Shown here piece after piece: positions 34,743 through 42,968 of a DNA stretch of 59,764 nt. Position 1 is the first letter of the stretch. The number at the start of each line of letters is the position of its first letter. Position numbers and translations under genes: made by a program. The DNA is from Neisseria sp. (lineage in GTDB: Bacteria > Pseudomonadota > Gammaproteobacteria > Burkholderiales > Neisseriaceae), in NCBI RefSeq assembly GCF_030530745.1, contig NZ_JAUMUI010000014.1:1-59764 (forward strand), read 5' to 3'. The notes beneath the pieces were generated by a model. That model worked only from the letters and a program-made list of their open reading frames with translations, ran no database searches and was not told the DNA's origin.

Positions 34743-34838
34743 TGTAATCGGCCGTCTGAAAAAGCAAAAAACAAACGGCGGGTTTTGCAACCCGCCATAC
34801 TTTGGGAATTGAAACCGGAACACGCCGGCCCAATTTGA

Positions 34839-35042
34839 TCAAGCAGCCTGAATGTTGGCGGCTTGTTTGCCTTTGGGGCCGGTGGTTACGTCGAAAGAAA
34901 CGCGTTGGCCTTCTTTCAGGGTTTTGAAACCTTCCATGTTGATGGCGGAAAAGTGGGCGAACAAATCTTCGCCGCCTTCGTCGGGGGTGATGAAACCGAA
35001 ACCTTTAGCGTCGTTAAACCATTTAACAATACCGGTTGCCAT
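34839..35042 (-). CDS. Cold-shock domain protein
   Basis: A 67-residue CspA-type single-strand nucleic acid binder. RNP1 is K-G-F-G-F-I (about 13-18) and RNP2 D-L-F-A-H-F (about 26-31). It probably melts RNA secondary structure. A long leader of about 115 nt is predicted from the promoter at 35,166-35,194, as in cold-shock genes. Confidence 0.95.
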
Positions 35043-35165
35043 TGAACTTCCTATACTAAAAAATTAACAAAAACAGCAAAATTCAGGCAACATGTAAAAA
35101 TCAAAAGTTTCGAGTTTCTCCCAAACCAATATGCTTTTTTAGATGCCAAGCTCTGCTGAGAAAGC

Positions 35166-35194
35166 TTTTTACCTATATTGGATTGTCCAGTCAA
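35166..35194 (-). promoter_or_regulatory. Promoter of the cold-shock gene
   Basis: On the minus strand TTGACT (35,194-35,189) and TAAAAA (35,171-35,166) are 17 bp apart. The long leader downstream is a usual site of cold-shock control. Confidence 0.45.
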
Positions 35195-35201
35195 GGGGAG
35201 A

Positions 35202-35230
35202 TTGGGAAAAATATCGAAATTTATTAAAAT
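35202..35230 (+). promoter_or_regulatory. Promoter of clpS-clpA
   Basis: TTGGGA (35,202-35,207) and TAAAAT (35,225-35,230) with a 17-bp spacer, 52 bp before the clpS start and back to back with the cold-shock promoter. Confidence 0.5.
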
Positions 35231-35282
35231 AAAGCAAAAAACAACATCAATACCGCCCCGCAACCGCATTTTAAAGATTAAT

Positions 35283-35597
35283 ATGAGTCAGAATCAAACC
35301 CGCCGCGATGCAGAAACCGGACTGTTGGACCGCAGCAAAACCACTCCGCCCAAACGGTACGGCGTTTATCTGCTTAACGACGATTACACCACCATGGATT
35401 TCGTGGTGGAAGTGCTCACCGGCATTTTTATGCTGCCCGAAGAGCGGGCGGTGGCCGTGATGCTTTTGGTGCATCACGAAGGCAAAGGGCTGTGCGGCGT
35501 TTACACCCGCGATATAGCCGATACCAAACAGCAACAGGTTTTGCAGCGCGCCCGGCAGGAAGGCCACCCGCTGCAATGCACTGTTGAGGAGGTTTAA
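35283..35597 (+). CDS. clpS: ATP-dependent Clp protease adaptor ClpS
   Basis: A 104-residue adaptor that delivers N-degron substrates to ClpA. The core [14 protein letters not shown] (about 28-41) contains the N-end-rule pocket and contact Asp residues. An in-frame extension to 35,178 crosses the promoter and is rejected. The stop codon abuts the clpA ATG. Confidence 0.95.
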   Translation: MSQNQTRRDAETGLLDRSKTTPPKRYGVYLLNDDYTTMDFVVEVLTGIFMLPEERAVAVMLLVHHEGKGLCGVYTRDIADTKQQQVLQRARQEGHPLQCTVEEV

Positions 35598-37868
35598 ATG
35601 ATTTCAGCCGAACTCGAACAGATTCTGCAGCAGATCTACACCGATGCCCGCAGGCACAAATACGAGCTGATCAGCTTGGAGCACCTGCTTTTGGCGCTCA
35701 TCGAACAGAGCGAAGACGTGGCCGGCATATTGGCACGTTGCGGTGCGGATTGCGGCGTGCTTGCCGAACAGCTGATCGGCAGCATGGCCGACAACACCCC
35801 GACCTTGCCGCCGCACCTGTTCGACAGCACCGAAACCCAGCCTACACTCGGCTTTCAGCGTGTATTGCAGCGGGCGATGGTCCATGCGCAGTCGGCCGGT
35901 AAAAAAGAAGTGAAACCGGTGGATGTGCTGGTGGCACTGATGGGCGAAACCGACAGCCATGCAGTGTATTTTCTGCAACTGCAGTCGGTTACGCGCTACG
36001 ATTTGCTGCGCTGTCTCGCCCACGGCATCGTGCCGGAAGACGGCGGCGGAGACGAGGACGGCGACGGCCGTAACGAGGGCGGCAGCAATGCGCTGGCCGA
36101 TTACACCGTCAACCTCAACGCCGAAGTGCTGGCCGGCCGCATCGATCCCCTAATCGGCCGCAAACACGAAATGGAGCGTTTGGTGCAAACCCTTTGCCGC
36201 CGCCGTAAAAACAACCCCCTGCTGGTGGGCGAAGCCGGCGTGGGCAAAACCGCGCTGGCCGAAGGCTTGGCGCACTTGATTGTGAAAGGCGAAGTGCCCG
36301 ACACCCTGCGCGGGGCCGCCGTGTTTTCGCTCGATATGGGCGCGCTGCTGGCCGGCACCAAATACCGCGGCGATTTCGAGGCGCGCATCAAAGCCGTTTT
36401 AAAAGCGCTGGAGAAAATCCCCAACGCCGTGCTGTTTGTGGACGAAATCCACACCATCATCGGCGCGGGCAGCACGTCGGGCGGTACGATGGACGCTTCC
36501 AACCTGCTCAAGCCCGCGCTGGCCAAAGGGCAGCTGCGCTGCATCGGCGCCACCACCTACAACGAATACCGCACCATCTTCGATAAAGACCATGCCTTAA
36601 GCCGCCGTTTTCAGAAAATCGACATCGTCGAGCCGAGCATTGCCGAAACCGTGCAGATTCTGCGCGGCCTGAAGAGCGCCTTTGAAGATTTTCACCAAGT
36701 GCGCTACACGGCAGGCGCGCTGGAGGCTGCCGCAGAGCTGTCCGCCCGCTACATCAACGAGCGGTTCCTGCCCGACAAAGCCATCGACGTGATGGACGAA
36801 GCCGGTGCCGCCCAGCGGATTCTGCCCAAATCCAAGCAGAAAAAGGTTATCGGCAAAGCCCAAATCGAAGCGGTGGTGGCCAAAGTGGCGCGTATTCCCG
36901 AGAAAACCGTGTCGCACGACGACAAACAAGTGCTGCAATACTTGGGCCGCGATTTGAAAAACATGGTATTCGGGCAGGATGCCGCCATCGAAGCCTTGGT
37001 GGCCGCCGTGAAAATGGCACGCTCCGGCTTGGGGCAGCCCGACAAACCCATCGGCAGCTTTTTGTTTTCCGGCCCCACCGGCGTGGGCAAAACCGAAGTG
37101 GCGCGCCAGCTCGCCTTCTCGCTCGGCGTGCCGCTGCAACGCTTCGATATGTCGGAATATATGGAACGCCATGCCGTATCGCGCCTGATAGGCGCGCCGC
37201 CGGGCTATGTGGGCTTCGAGCAGGGCGGGCTGCTGACCGAAGCGGTTAACAAACAACCGTTTTGCGTGCTGCTGCTCGACGAAATCGAAAAAGCCCACCC
37301 CGATATTTTCAATGTGCTGCTGCAGGTGATGGATCACGGCAGGCTCACCGACAATAACGGCAAGAGCGCCGATTTCCGCAATGTGATTATCATTATGACC
37401 ACTAACGCGGGTGCGGAAAGTCTGATCAAGCCCGTCATCGGTTTTGCCGGCAAGCGCGAGCGCGGCGACGAAATGCAGGCCGTCAACAAGCTGTTTACGC
37501 CCGAATTCCGCAACCGTTTGGATGCCATTATTCCGTTTGCGCCGTTAAACGAAGCCGTGATTGCCAAAGTAGTGGACAAATTCCTGCTGCAACTGGAAAA
37601 ACAGCTTCTGGATAAAAAAGTGGAGGCCGAATTCACGCCCGCGCTGCGCCGCTATCTGGCCGCCAAAGGCTTCGACCCGCAGATGGGTGCCCGCCCGATG
37701 AGGCGCCTGATTCAGGAAAAAATCCGCAAGGCGCTGGCCGACGAGCTGCTGTTCGGCCGTCTTGCCGACGGCGGTTTCGTGCGCATAGACTTGGATGCGG
37801 TCAAAGAAGAAGCCGTGTTGAAGTTTAAGAAAGCCGCGCCGAAAAAAGCGGCGGATGCGGCGGTGTGA
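35598..37868 (+). CDS. clpA: ClpA unfoldase subunit of ClpAP protease
   Basis: A 756-residue double-ring AAA+ ATPase. The N-domain (about 1-150) binds ClpS. Walker A motifs are G-E-A-G-V-G-K-T-A near 211 and G-P-T-G-V-G-K-T-E near 492. The I-G-F loop near 614 docks on ClpP, which is not encoded in this window. Gly/Asp-rich residues near 150-158 form the linker. It is in the standard clpS-clpA operon. Confidence 0.97.
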   Translation: MISAELEQILQQIYTDARRHKYELISLEHLLLALIEQSEDVAGILARCGADCGVLAEQLIGSMADNTPTLPPHLFDSTETQPTLGFQRVLQRAMVHAQSAGKKEVKPVDVLVALMGETDSHAVYFLQLQSVTRYDLLRCLAHGIVPEDGGGDEDGDGRNEGGSNALADYTVNLNAEVLAGRIDPLIGRKHEMERLVQTLCRRRKNNPLLVGEAGVGKTALAEGLAHLIVKGEVPDTLRGAAVFSLDMGALLAGTKYRGDFEARIKAVLKALEKIPNAVLFVDEIHTIIGAGSTSGGTMDASNLLKPALAKGQLRCIGATTYNEYRTIFDKDHALSRRFQKIDIVEPSIAETVQILRGLKSAFEDFHQVRYTAGALEAAAELSARYINERFLPDKAIDVMDEAGAAQRILPKSKQKKVIGKAQIEAVVAKVARIPEKTVSHDDKQVLQYLGRDLKNMVFGQDAAIEALVAAVKMARSGLGQPDKPIGSFLFSGPTGVGKTEVARQLAFSLGVPLQRFDMSEYMERHAVSRLIGAPPGYVGFEQGGLLTEAVNKQPFCVLLLDEIEKAHPDIFNVLLQVMDHGRLTDNNGKSADFRNVIIIMTTNAGAESLIKPVIGFAGKRERGDEMQAVNKLFTPEFRNRLDAIIPFAPLNEAVIAKVVDKFLLQLEKQLLDKKVEAEFTPALRRYLAAKGFDPQMGARPMRRLIQEKIRKALADELLFGRLADGGFVRIDLDAVKEEAVLKFKKAAPKKAADAAV

Positions 37869-37976
37869 GCAGATACGGCAGATTGCTAAAGGCGGCTGCC
37901 GGAAGCAAAGGCATGGATCTTTGAAAAAAGCCATTTATTCCTGAATTTATTTATATTTCTTCATTGTAAAGGCCTC

Positions 37977-38016
37977 AGGCCGTCTGAAAACGAAATAACT
38001 GTTTTTCAGACGGCCT
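37977..38016 (+). terminator. DUS-pair terminator after clpA
   Basis: AGGCCGTCTGAAAAC and GTTTTTCAGACGGCCT flank an 11-nt loop. It is preceded by TGTAAAGGCCTC, another variant of the element-end motif. Confidence 0.65.
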
Positions 38017-38081
38017 CAAGGAGTCTTGCAAAGGCTTCGCCTGATTTTTTGGCAAAGCGGATTTGAACGTTGCGCATAAAA

Positions 38082-38106
38082 AAACGCCCCGTAAAGCGGG
38101 GCGTTT
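38082..38106 (-). terminator. Terminator after hpf
   Basis: AAACGCCCCG and CGGGGCGTTT with a 5-nt loop and flanking A/T runs on both sides, 32 bp beyond the hpf stop. Not DUS-derived. Confidence 0.85.
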
Positions 38107-38137
38107 GATTTTGATATTGCGGGGTACGGGCAAACGG

Positions 38138-38458
38138 TTATTCGTCGGCAGGTGCGGGTTTGGGGGTGGCGCGCACGTCGTTGCTTTTTTCTTTGTGTTT
38201 CAGCACGGCGCGGTCGAGTTTGTCCATCAGCACGTCGATGGCGGCATACATATCCGATTCGACGGTTTCTACATGAAGATCTTTACCGGCCAGGTGCACA
38301 TCGGCTTCGGCCTTGTTGCTGACCTTTTCCACCGAGAGGGTAATGGCTACCGAAATCACGTTGGCGGCGTGGCGGTTGATGCGCTCGAGCTTGGCGGCCA
38401 CATGGTTTTTGATGGCTTCGGTTACGTCGAAATTGAGGCCGGTAATTTTCAGATTCAT
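38138..38458 (-). CDS. hpf: Ribosome hibernation promoting factor, short form
   Basis: A 106-residue beta-alpha-beta-beta-beta-alpha protein of the HPF/YfiA family that binds the 30S decoding region in stationary phase. M-N-L-K-I-T-G-L-N-F-D-V-T-E-A-I and D-M-Y-A-A-I-D-V-L-M-D-K-L-D-R are typical. Without the long C-terminal dimerisation domain it is the short type. Next to rpoN, as in many proteobacteria. Confidence 0.93.
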   Translation of the reverse strand: MNLKITGLNFDVTEAIKNHVAAKLERINRHAANVISVAITLSVEKVSNKAEADVHLAGKDLHVETVESDMYAAIDVLMDKLDRAVLKHKEKSNDVRATPKPAPADE

Positions 38459-38587
38459 GGCTTACTCCTTCGGTTGGGTTGTGCCGCCCGTGTTGGCGGC
38501 GGAAATCGGTGTGTTTGCGGTTGGCGTCTGTTGATAATGACCCTGGGCAACCGTAGAAAGAATCAATTTTTAGGGCTTTCACTATAA

Positions 38588-38639
38588 CAGGCCGTCTGAA
38601 AGGTTTTGCTGATGCAGATTAAATTTTTCAGACGGCCTG
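38588..38639 (-). terminator. DUS-pair terminator after rpoN
   Basis: CAGGCCGTCTGAAA and TTTCAGACGGCCTG, 14-bp arms, 14 bp beyond the rpoN stop. It separates rpoN from hpf. Confidence 0.65.
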
Positions 38640-38653
38640 CCTGATGCGGGCCG

Positions 38654-40009
38654 TTACGGCCTGCGTTGGTGTGCGTTCGGAATATTCAGCGATTCGCGGT
38701 ATTTGGCTACGGTGCGGCGGGCAATGTCGATACCCTGCTGTTTGAGCAGCCTGCTTAAGGTTTCGTCGGAATGCGGTTTATTTTTGTCTTCTCCCTCGAC
38801 CAGTTGGGTAATCACGGCTTTTACCGCGCTTTGGCTGACCCCTCCTTCCCCGTCCCCGTCGGCGGCAACGGCTTGTGTGAAGAAATAGCGTAACGCAAAC
38901 ACCCCGCGCGGGCAAGCCAAATATTTGTGGTTGACGGCGCGCGACACGGTGCTTTCGGCCACGCCCAGCGCGGCGGCAGCATCTTTTATCAGCATGGGGG
39001 TGAGGCCGATTTCGCCGAATACGAAAAAATCTTCCTGGTTTTCCACGATATATTCGGCCAGCCGCATCACGGTGCTTTTGCGCAGCTCGAGGCTGTCGAT
39101 TTTTTGGCGTGCTTCACTGAGTTTTTCTTTCCATTCGGGGCTGACATCGCCCGCTTGTTTGAGCAGTTCGCAATATTCGCTGTTGAGCCGCACTTTCGGC
39201 CACACGCGTTCGTTGCTGCTGACCGACCAGCCGCTTTTGGTTTCTTTCACCCAAATATCGGGCTGCACATAGGCGGTAGGCTCGGCGGAAGCGAAACCGT
39301 AGGCGGGATAGGGGTTGAGTTTGGCGATCAGGTCTAAGGCCGTCTGAAGGGTTTCGGCTTCGGCATCGGGAAAATATTTGCGGAATTTGGCGGTGTTCTG
39401 CTGGCGGCTTCGGCTTAGGTCGTCAAGATGCTGCTGCACGATTTTGGCGGCAAGCCGCCGCTCGGGTGAGGAGGGCAGGCGCATCAGTTGCAGCAGCAGC
39501 GATTCGGTGAGGTTGGCGGCGCCCACGCCCGGAGGGTCGAAAGTTTGGAGCAAATCGAGCGCGTTCTGCATATCTTCTTCTTCCAGCATCCACTCTAATG
39601 GCGTTTGGTCGAGCACATCGGCGATGCTGTCGGTGAAGTAGCCTTGTTCGTCGAGAAAGTCAATCAGGATATGCACCCGCGCGGCTTCGGTTTCGCTCAA
39701 GGGGTGTTCGCACACTTGTTTGTGCAGATAGGCGTTGAAGTCGTCTTCTTCGGCGATGGTTGCCCAAACGTCTTCGGCATCGTCGCCGCCGATTTGGTTG
39801 GTTTTGGGCTGCGCGGCAGAAATACGCTCGAATTCGGCTTCTGCCGCTTCGTCGTATTCGGCGCGCTCCAAAAGCGGGTTGTCTTGCAGCCAGTCGCCGA
39901 CTTCGCGGTCGAGTTCCAGCCCCGACATTTGCAGTATGCGCAGCGACTGTTGCAGCCGCTGGTTGAGCTGTTGGGTTTGCCTGAGTTTTAATCCTATGTT
40001 TTGACTCAT
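38654..40009 (-). CDS. rpoN: RNA polymerase sigma-54 factor
   Basis: A 451-residue sigma-54. Region I (about 1-50, Gln/Leu-rich Q-Q-L-N-Q-R-L-Q-Q-S-L-R-I-L-Q-M) binds activators, an acidic region II follows, the core-binding region lies at about 120-310, the HTH is G-V-A-E-S-T-V-S-R-A-V-N near 355-366, and the RpoN box A-R-R-T-V-A-K-Y-R-E is near 431-440. All parts seem complete. Gonococcus and meningococcus are known to carry a shortened rpoN-like gene without HTH and box, so this copy looks functional by comparison. No bEBP activator gene lies in the window. Confidence 0.95.
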   Translation of the reverse strand: MSQNIGLKLRQTQQLNQRLQQSLRILQMSGLELDREVGDWLQDNPLLERAEYDEAAEAEFERISAAQPKTNQIGGDDAEDVWATIAEEDDFNAYLHKQVCEHPLSETEAARVHILIDFLDEQGYFTDSIADVLDQTPLEWMLEEEDMQNALDLLQTFDPPGVGAANLTESLLLQLMRLPSSPERRLAAKIVQQHLDDLSRSRQQNTAKFRKYFPDAEAETLQTALDLIAKLNPYPAYGFASAEPTAYVQPDIWVKETKSGWSVSSNERVWPKVRLNSEYCELLKQAGDVSPEWKEKLSEARQKIDSLELRKSTVMRLAEYIVENQEDFFVFGEIGLTPMLIKDAAAALGVAESTVSRAVNHKYLACPRGVFALRYFFTQAVAADGDGEGGVSQSAVKAVITQLVEGEDKNKPHSDETLSRLLKQQGIDIARRTVAKYRESLNIPNAHQRRP

Positions 40010-40092
40010 GTTGTTATTTTCTTCTTGAGTAAGAGCGTAATGTGCGGTTTGTGCCCGGCCGGATTAATCCCCCGACTGCCGGCCGGCTGTTA

Positions 40093-40821
40093 TTAATAGT
40101 TGAAGTTTTCGCCCAAATACACTGCACGCACCTGTTCGTTGCTGACCAGTTCTTCGGGGTGGCCCGAGGCCAGCACGGTGCCGTCGCTGATGATGTAGGC
40201 CCGGTCGCAGATGCGCAGGGTTTCGCGCACGTTGTGATCGGTTATCAGCACGCCGATGCCGCGTGTTTTCAGAAAACCGATGATTTTCTGAATGTCGATA
40301 ACGGCAATCGGATCAACGCCGGCAAAGGGTTCGTCGAGCAGGATGAAGCGCGGCTGCATGGCCAATACGCGGGCGATTTCCACGCGGCGGCGTTCTCCGC
40401 CCGAGAGCGACGGCGCGGGGTTGTTGCGCAAGTGCCCGATGTTCAGATCGGCCAAGAGTTTTTCAAGCTCGGCATCGATTTCGCTTTTGTCTTTCAGGCG
40501 GATTTCCAAAATGGCGCGGATATTCTGCTCCACCGTCATTTTGCGGAAAATCGATGCTTCCTGCGGCAGGTAGCCCAAGCCCAAACGGGCGCGCTCGTGT
40601 ATCGGCAGGTGGCGGATTTCTCGGCCGTCTAATTCTACGCTGCCTGCATCGGCGGCAATCAGCCCCACTATCATATAAAAGCTGGTGGTTTTGCCGGCGC
40701 CGTTGGGGCCGAGCAGGCCGACTACTTCGCCGCTTTCGATTTCCAGCGAAAAGTTTTTCACCACTTGGCGCTTTTTGAAGGTTTTTTGCAGGTTTTGTAC
40801 GTTTAAGCGGCTTTGGCTCAT
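40093..40821 (-). CDS. lptB: LPS transport ATPase LptB
   Basis: A 242-residue ATPase that powers LptFG extraction of lipooligosaccharide. Walker [10 protein letters not shown] (about 38-46), [13 protein letters not shown] near 139-151 and Walker [14 protein letters not shown] are exact family motifs. It lies between lptA and rpoN, an order conserved in proteobacteria, but an element remnant and a DUS hairpin separate it from lptA. Confidence 0.96.
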   Translation of the reverse strand: MSQSRLNVQNLQKTFKKRQVVKNFSLEIESGEVVGLLGPNGAGKTTSFYMIVGLIAADAGSVELDGREIRHLPIHERARLGLGYLPQEASIFRKMTVEQNIRAILEIRLKDKSEIDAELEKLLADLNIGHLRNNPAPSLSGGERRRVEIARVLAMQPRFILLDEPFAGVDPIAVIDIQKIIGFLKTRGIGVLITDHNVRETLRICDRAYIISDGTVLASGHPEELVSNEQVRAVYLGENFNY

Positions 40822-40942
40822 ATGTGTGCTCTTTGGTGATGGTTACTATTGTAATCGGTTTTCAGGCCGTCTGAAAGGTTTTTTTAATCTTTGTGAAGAT
40901 TTGTATGGCTTGATTCTTGTTTGCGCACACCGTGGCAAATAT

Positions 40943-40992
40943 GTGCGGCGCTTTGAACTGCATCCGCATCCGGCATTTTTGCAAAGGTATCA
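40943..40992 (+). mobile_element. Degenerate end of the 42,806-42,968 inverted-repeat element
   Basis: Aligns without gaps to 42,919-42,968, about 39 of 50 positions identical by eye, sharing TTGAACTGCATCC and TTTTGCAAAGG. No left end is seen, so it is a truncated copy between lptB and lptA. Confidence 0.55.
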
Positions 40993-41043
40993 GGCCGTCT
41001 GAAAAGCGGTGCGGTGTTATTGCCGGTTGTTTCAGACGGCCTG
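40991..41043 (-). terminator. DUS-pair terminator after lptA
   Basis: CAGGCCGTCTGAAA and TTTCAGACGGCCTG, 4 bp beyond the lptA stop. If active it would make lptB-rpoN depend on another promoter or readthrough. Confidence 0.6.
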
Positions 41044-41047
41044 TGGG

Positions 41048-41584
41048 TTATTTTTTCTTACCTTGCGATTGGGTGCCGGAAGGCTGGATAACCACGGTTA
41101 CGCGCTTGCCGCTTTTGTCGCCGGAAGCCTTGCTGCCTTGAACGGTATAAACTTCGGTGCGGGTGTTGTAGGTAATCACGGCGCCTTCGGCCAAGTCGCC
41201 GCCGCGTTCTACTTTGGCGTTGCCGATCAGCTTCACGATGTTGGTGGCCGACGAGTAATCGATGTTGTTGGCACGGCCTTTCACGGTGCCTTTGCCGCCG
41301 TCGAGCGTTTGGCTGAAGCGCACGGGGCTGCCGCTGGCGTTCATCTGCTGCTCGCCTTTGCTGTTGCGCGACACGCGCACGCTGCCGGCACTGATGTTGA
41401 GTGTGCCTTGTTTGATGATCACGTTGCCGCTGAACGTGGTTACTTGGTTGGCCTGGTCGAGCGAGCCTTGGTCGGCTTCGATTTGAATCGGCTGCTGCCG
41501 GTCGCTTTCGAGCGCGAGGGCGGGGGCGGCGGAAACGGCGGCTAAGGCGGCCAGTAGGGCGGCTTTATAGATTTTTCGGGTCAT
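41048..41584 (-). CDS. lptA: LPS periplasmic bridge protein LptA
   Basis: A 178-residue periplasmic protein with a signal peptide cleaved after A-L-A before L-E-S-D (about residue 25). The OstA-type beta-jellyroll contains I-Q-I-E-A-D-Q-G-S-L-D and T-F-S-G-N-V-I-I-K-Q-G-T-L. The C-terminus is Ser/Lys-rich. It overlaps lptC by 20 bases. Confidence 0.93.
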   Translation of the reverse strand: MTRKIYKAALLAALAAVSAAPALALESDRQQPIQIEADQGSLDQANQVTTFSGNVIIKQGTLNISAGSVRVSRNSKGEQQMNASGSPVRFSQTLDGGKGTVKGRANNIDYSSATNIVKLIGNAKVERGGDLAEGAVITYNTRTEVYTVQGSKASGDKSGKRVTVVIQPSGTQSQGKKK

Positions 41585-42146
41585 AAATAATGGCTTTCAC
41601 GCGGGAGGGCAGGTTTAAAAAACCTTTTTTGTGGTCGTATACCAAACCGTTTGCCGTGCCGTGGGAATCGCCGTATTGGTATTCGACGGCATCTTGGGTT
41701 TCGGCGGTTTCGGTTTGCGTATCTATGGTTAGGCTGTTGGTTTTCAAGATGCCGGCGGGGCGTTGTGCGTCGGCGCTTTTGGTCAGCACTACATTGTTTT
41801 GAAACTGCACTTTGCGGTTTTCGGTGTTGTAGTGTGCCTCGCTGCTTTTCACCGTATAGAGCAGTTTGTCGCCGTCATACATGGTCAGTTCGGGGTTTTC
41901 CAGGGTTACATCGTCCCTTTTGGGCAGTTGCCAGGCGGTTTCGGCGCCAAGGTTTTCTTTCAGACGGCCTCGTTCGTCGAAACGTTTGCCGTTGATGCCC
42001 GTCATCGAATATTGCGGTTCGTTGGGGTTGAGGGCGGCTTCTTCCACATCGACTTGGCTGATGCGCCCCAGCCATGCGGAAAGGCCGCCCAGACAAGCCG
42101 CCAGCACCAGCGGAAACAGCCAGCCTGCACGCCATTTCATGATCAT
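41565..42146 (-). CDS. lptC: LPS export membrane protein LptC
   Basis: A 193-residue protein with one N-terminal helix (W-L-F-P-L-V-L-A-A-C-L-G, about 9-25) and a periplasmic jellyroll. It passes lipooligosaccharide from LptB2FG to LptA. The ATG at 42,146 overlaps the kdsC stop in an ATGA junction; the next ATG six bases later is an alternative. A longer open frame to 42,356 lies inside kdsC and is rejected. Confidence 0.9.
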   Translation of the reverse strand: MIMKWRAGWLFPLVLAACLGGLSAWLGRISQVDVEEAALNPNEPQYSMTGINGKRFDERGRLKENLGAETAWQLPKRDDVTLENPELTMYDGDKLLYTVKSSEAHYNTENRKVQFQNNVVLTKSADAQRPAGILKTNSLTIDTQTETAETQDAVEYQYGDSHGTANGLVYDHKKGFLNLPSRVKAIIYDPKNL

Positions 42147-42679
42147 TTCACATACTCCTGCAAGGCGGCGGCCAGTGTGCCCTGTGCCTGCATAATCAGA
42201 TCGCACACTTCGCGCACCGCGCCGTTGCCCGCGCTTTTCTGCGTAACGTAGGCGGCGTGTTGCAGGGTAAACCAGTGCGCTTCGGGCACGGCGGCGGGCA
42301 GGCCGCAGCGCACCATCACCGGCAGGTCGACCACGTCGTCGCCGATAAAGGCGCATTCGTGTTCTTCCACGCCCGCTTCGGCGAGCAACTGCGCATAGGC
42401 GGCGCGTTTGTCGTGTATGCCTTTATAGTAGTGGCCGATACCGAGCTGCCTGACGCGCACGCCCACCGACGGGGCATCGCGGCCGGTGATAACGGCGGTT
42501 TGCACGCCGGTGGCCTGCAGCATTTTCAGGCCGTGGCCGTCGAGCGTGTGGAAGGCTTTGATTTCTTCGCCGTTGTCGCGGATGAAGATGCGGCCGTCGG
42601 TGAGCACGCCGTCCACGTCCATGATCAGCAGTTTAACGGCGGCGGCACGCGCCTGAAGTTCGGGGGTTAGGGTTTGCAT
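42143..42679 (-). CDS. kdsC: 3-deoxy-D-manno-octulosonate 8-phosphate phosphatase KdsC
   Basis: A 178-residue HAD phosphatase that forms Kdo for the lipooligosaccharide inner core. The nucleophile motif is I-M-D-V-D-G-V-L-T-D-G near 19-29, V-I-T-G-R-D follows, and the metal motif is F-I-G-D-D-V-V-D-L-P-V-M near 116-127. It is the first gene of a kdsC-lptC-lptA string. Confidence 0.95.
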   Translation of the reverse strand: MQTLTPELQARAAAVKLLIMDVDGVLTDGRIFIRDNGEEIKAFHTLDGHGLKMLQATGVQTAVITGRDAPSVGVRVRQLGIGHYYKGIHDKRAAYAQLLAEAGVEEHECAFIGDDVVDLPVMVRCGLPAAVPEAHWFTLQHAAYVTQKSAGNGAVREVCDLIMQAQGTLAAALQEYVK

Positions 42680-42805
42680 TCGGGTTGTATTCTTTAAAAA
42701 TAAACGGTTTTCAGACGGCCTGGACGAATATCAGAGGTTTATTGTAGCACCGTAAGCTTTAAACGCCGTCTGAAAATGTAAACGGGCTGGGTGTGCGGTT
42801 CAGCC

Positions 42806-42968
42806 TGAGGCCTTTGCAAAACCCACATCTGCGGCGCATTTCTGCGTTGTGCGTTTATGCCCTTTAGGGTACTGCTCGCTCGCTTGCCTAACTTTATGTT
42901 ATGTCTGCACTCGCTGCGCTGCTACGCCTTGAACTGCATCCACATCTGTGGGTTTTGCAAAGGTCTCA
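42806..42968. mobile_element. 163-bp MITE-like element with 22-bp inverted ends
   Basis: Left end TGAGGCCTTTGCAAAACCCA (42,806 on) mirrors the right end with one mismatch over 22 bp (right end 42,947-42,968). The interior has no reading frame. A possible 3-bp direct repeat GCC flanks it. The right-most bases supply the TGA stop of the adjacent minus-strand gene. The ends differ from the Correia/NEMIS element (TATAGTGGATTAA type). Confidence 0.65.

Noticed and set aside
41565-42356. 263-residue version of LptC
   Set aside because: The extra N-terminus overlaps kdsC in another frame and would place the membrane helix internally.
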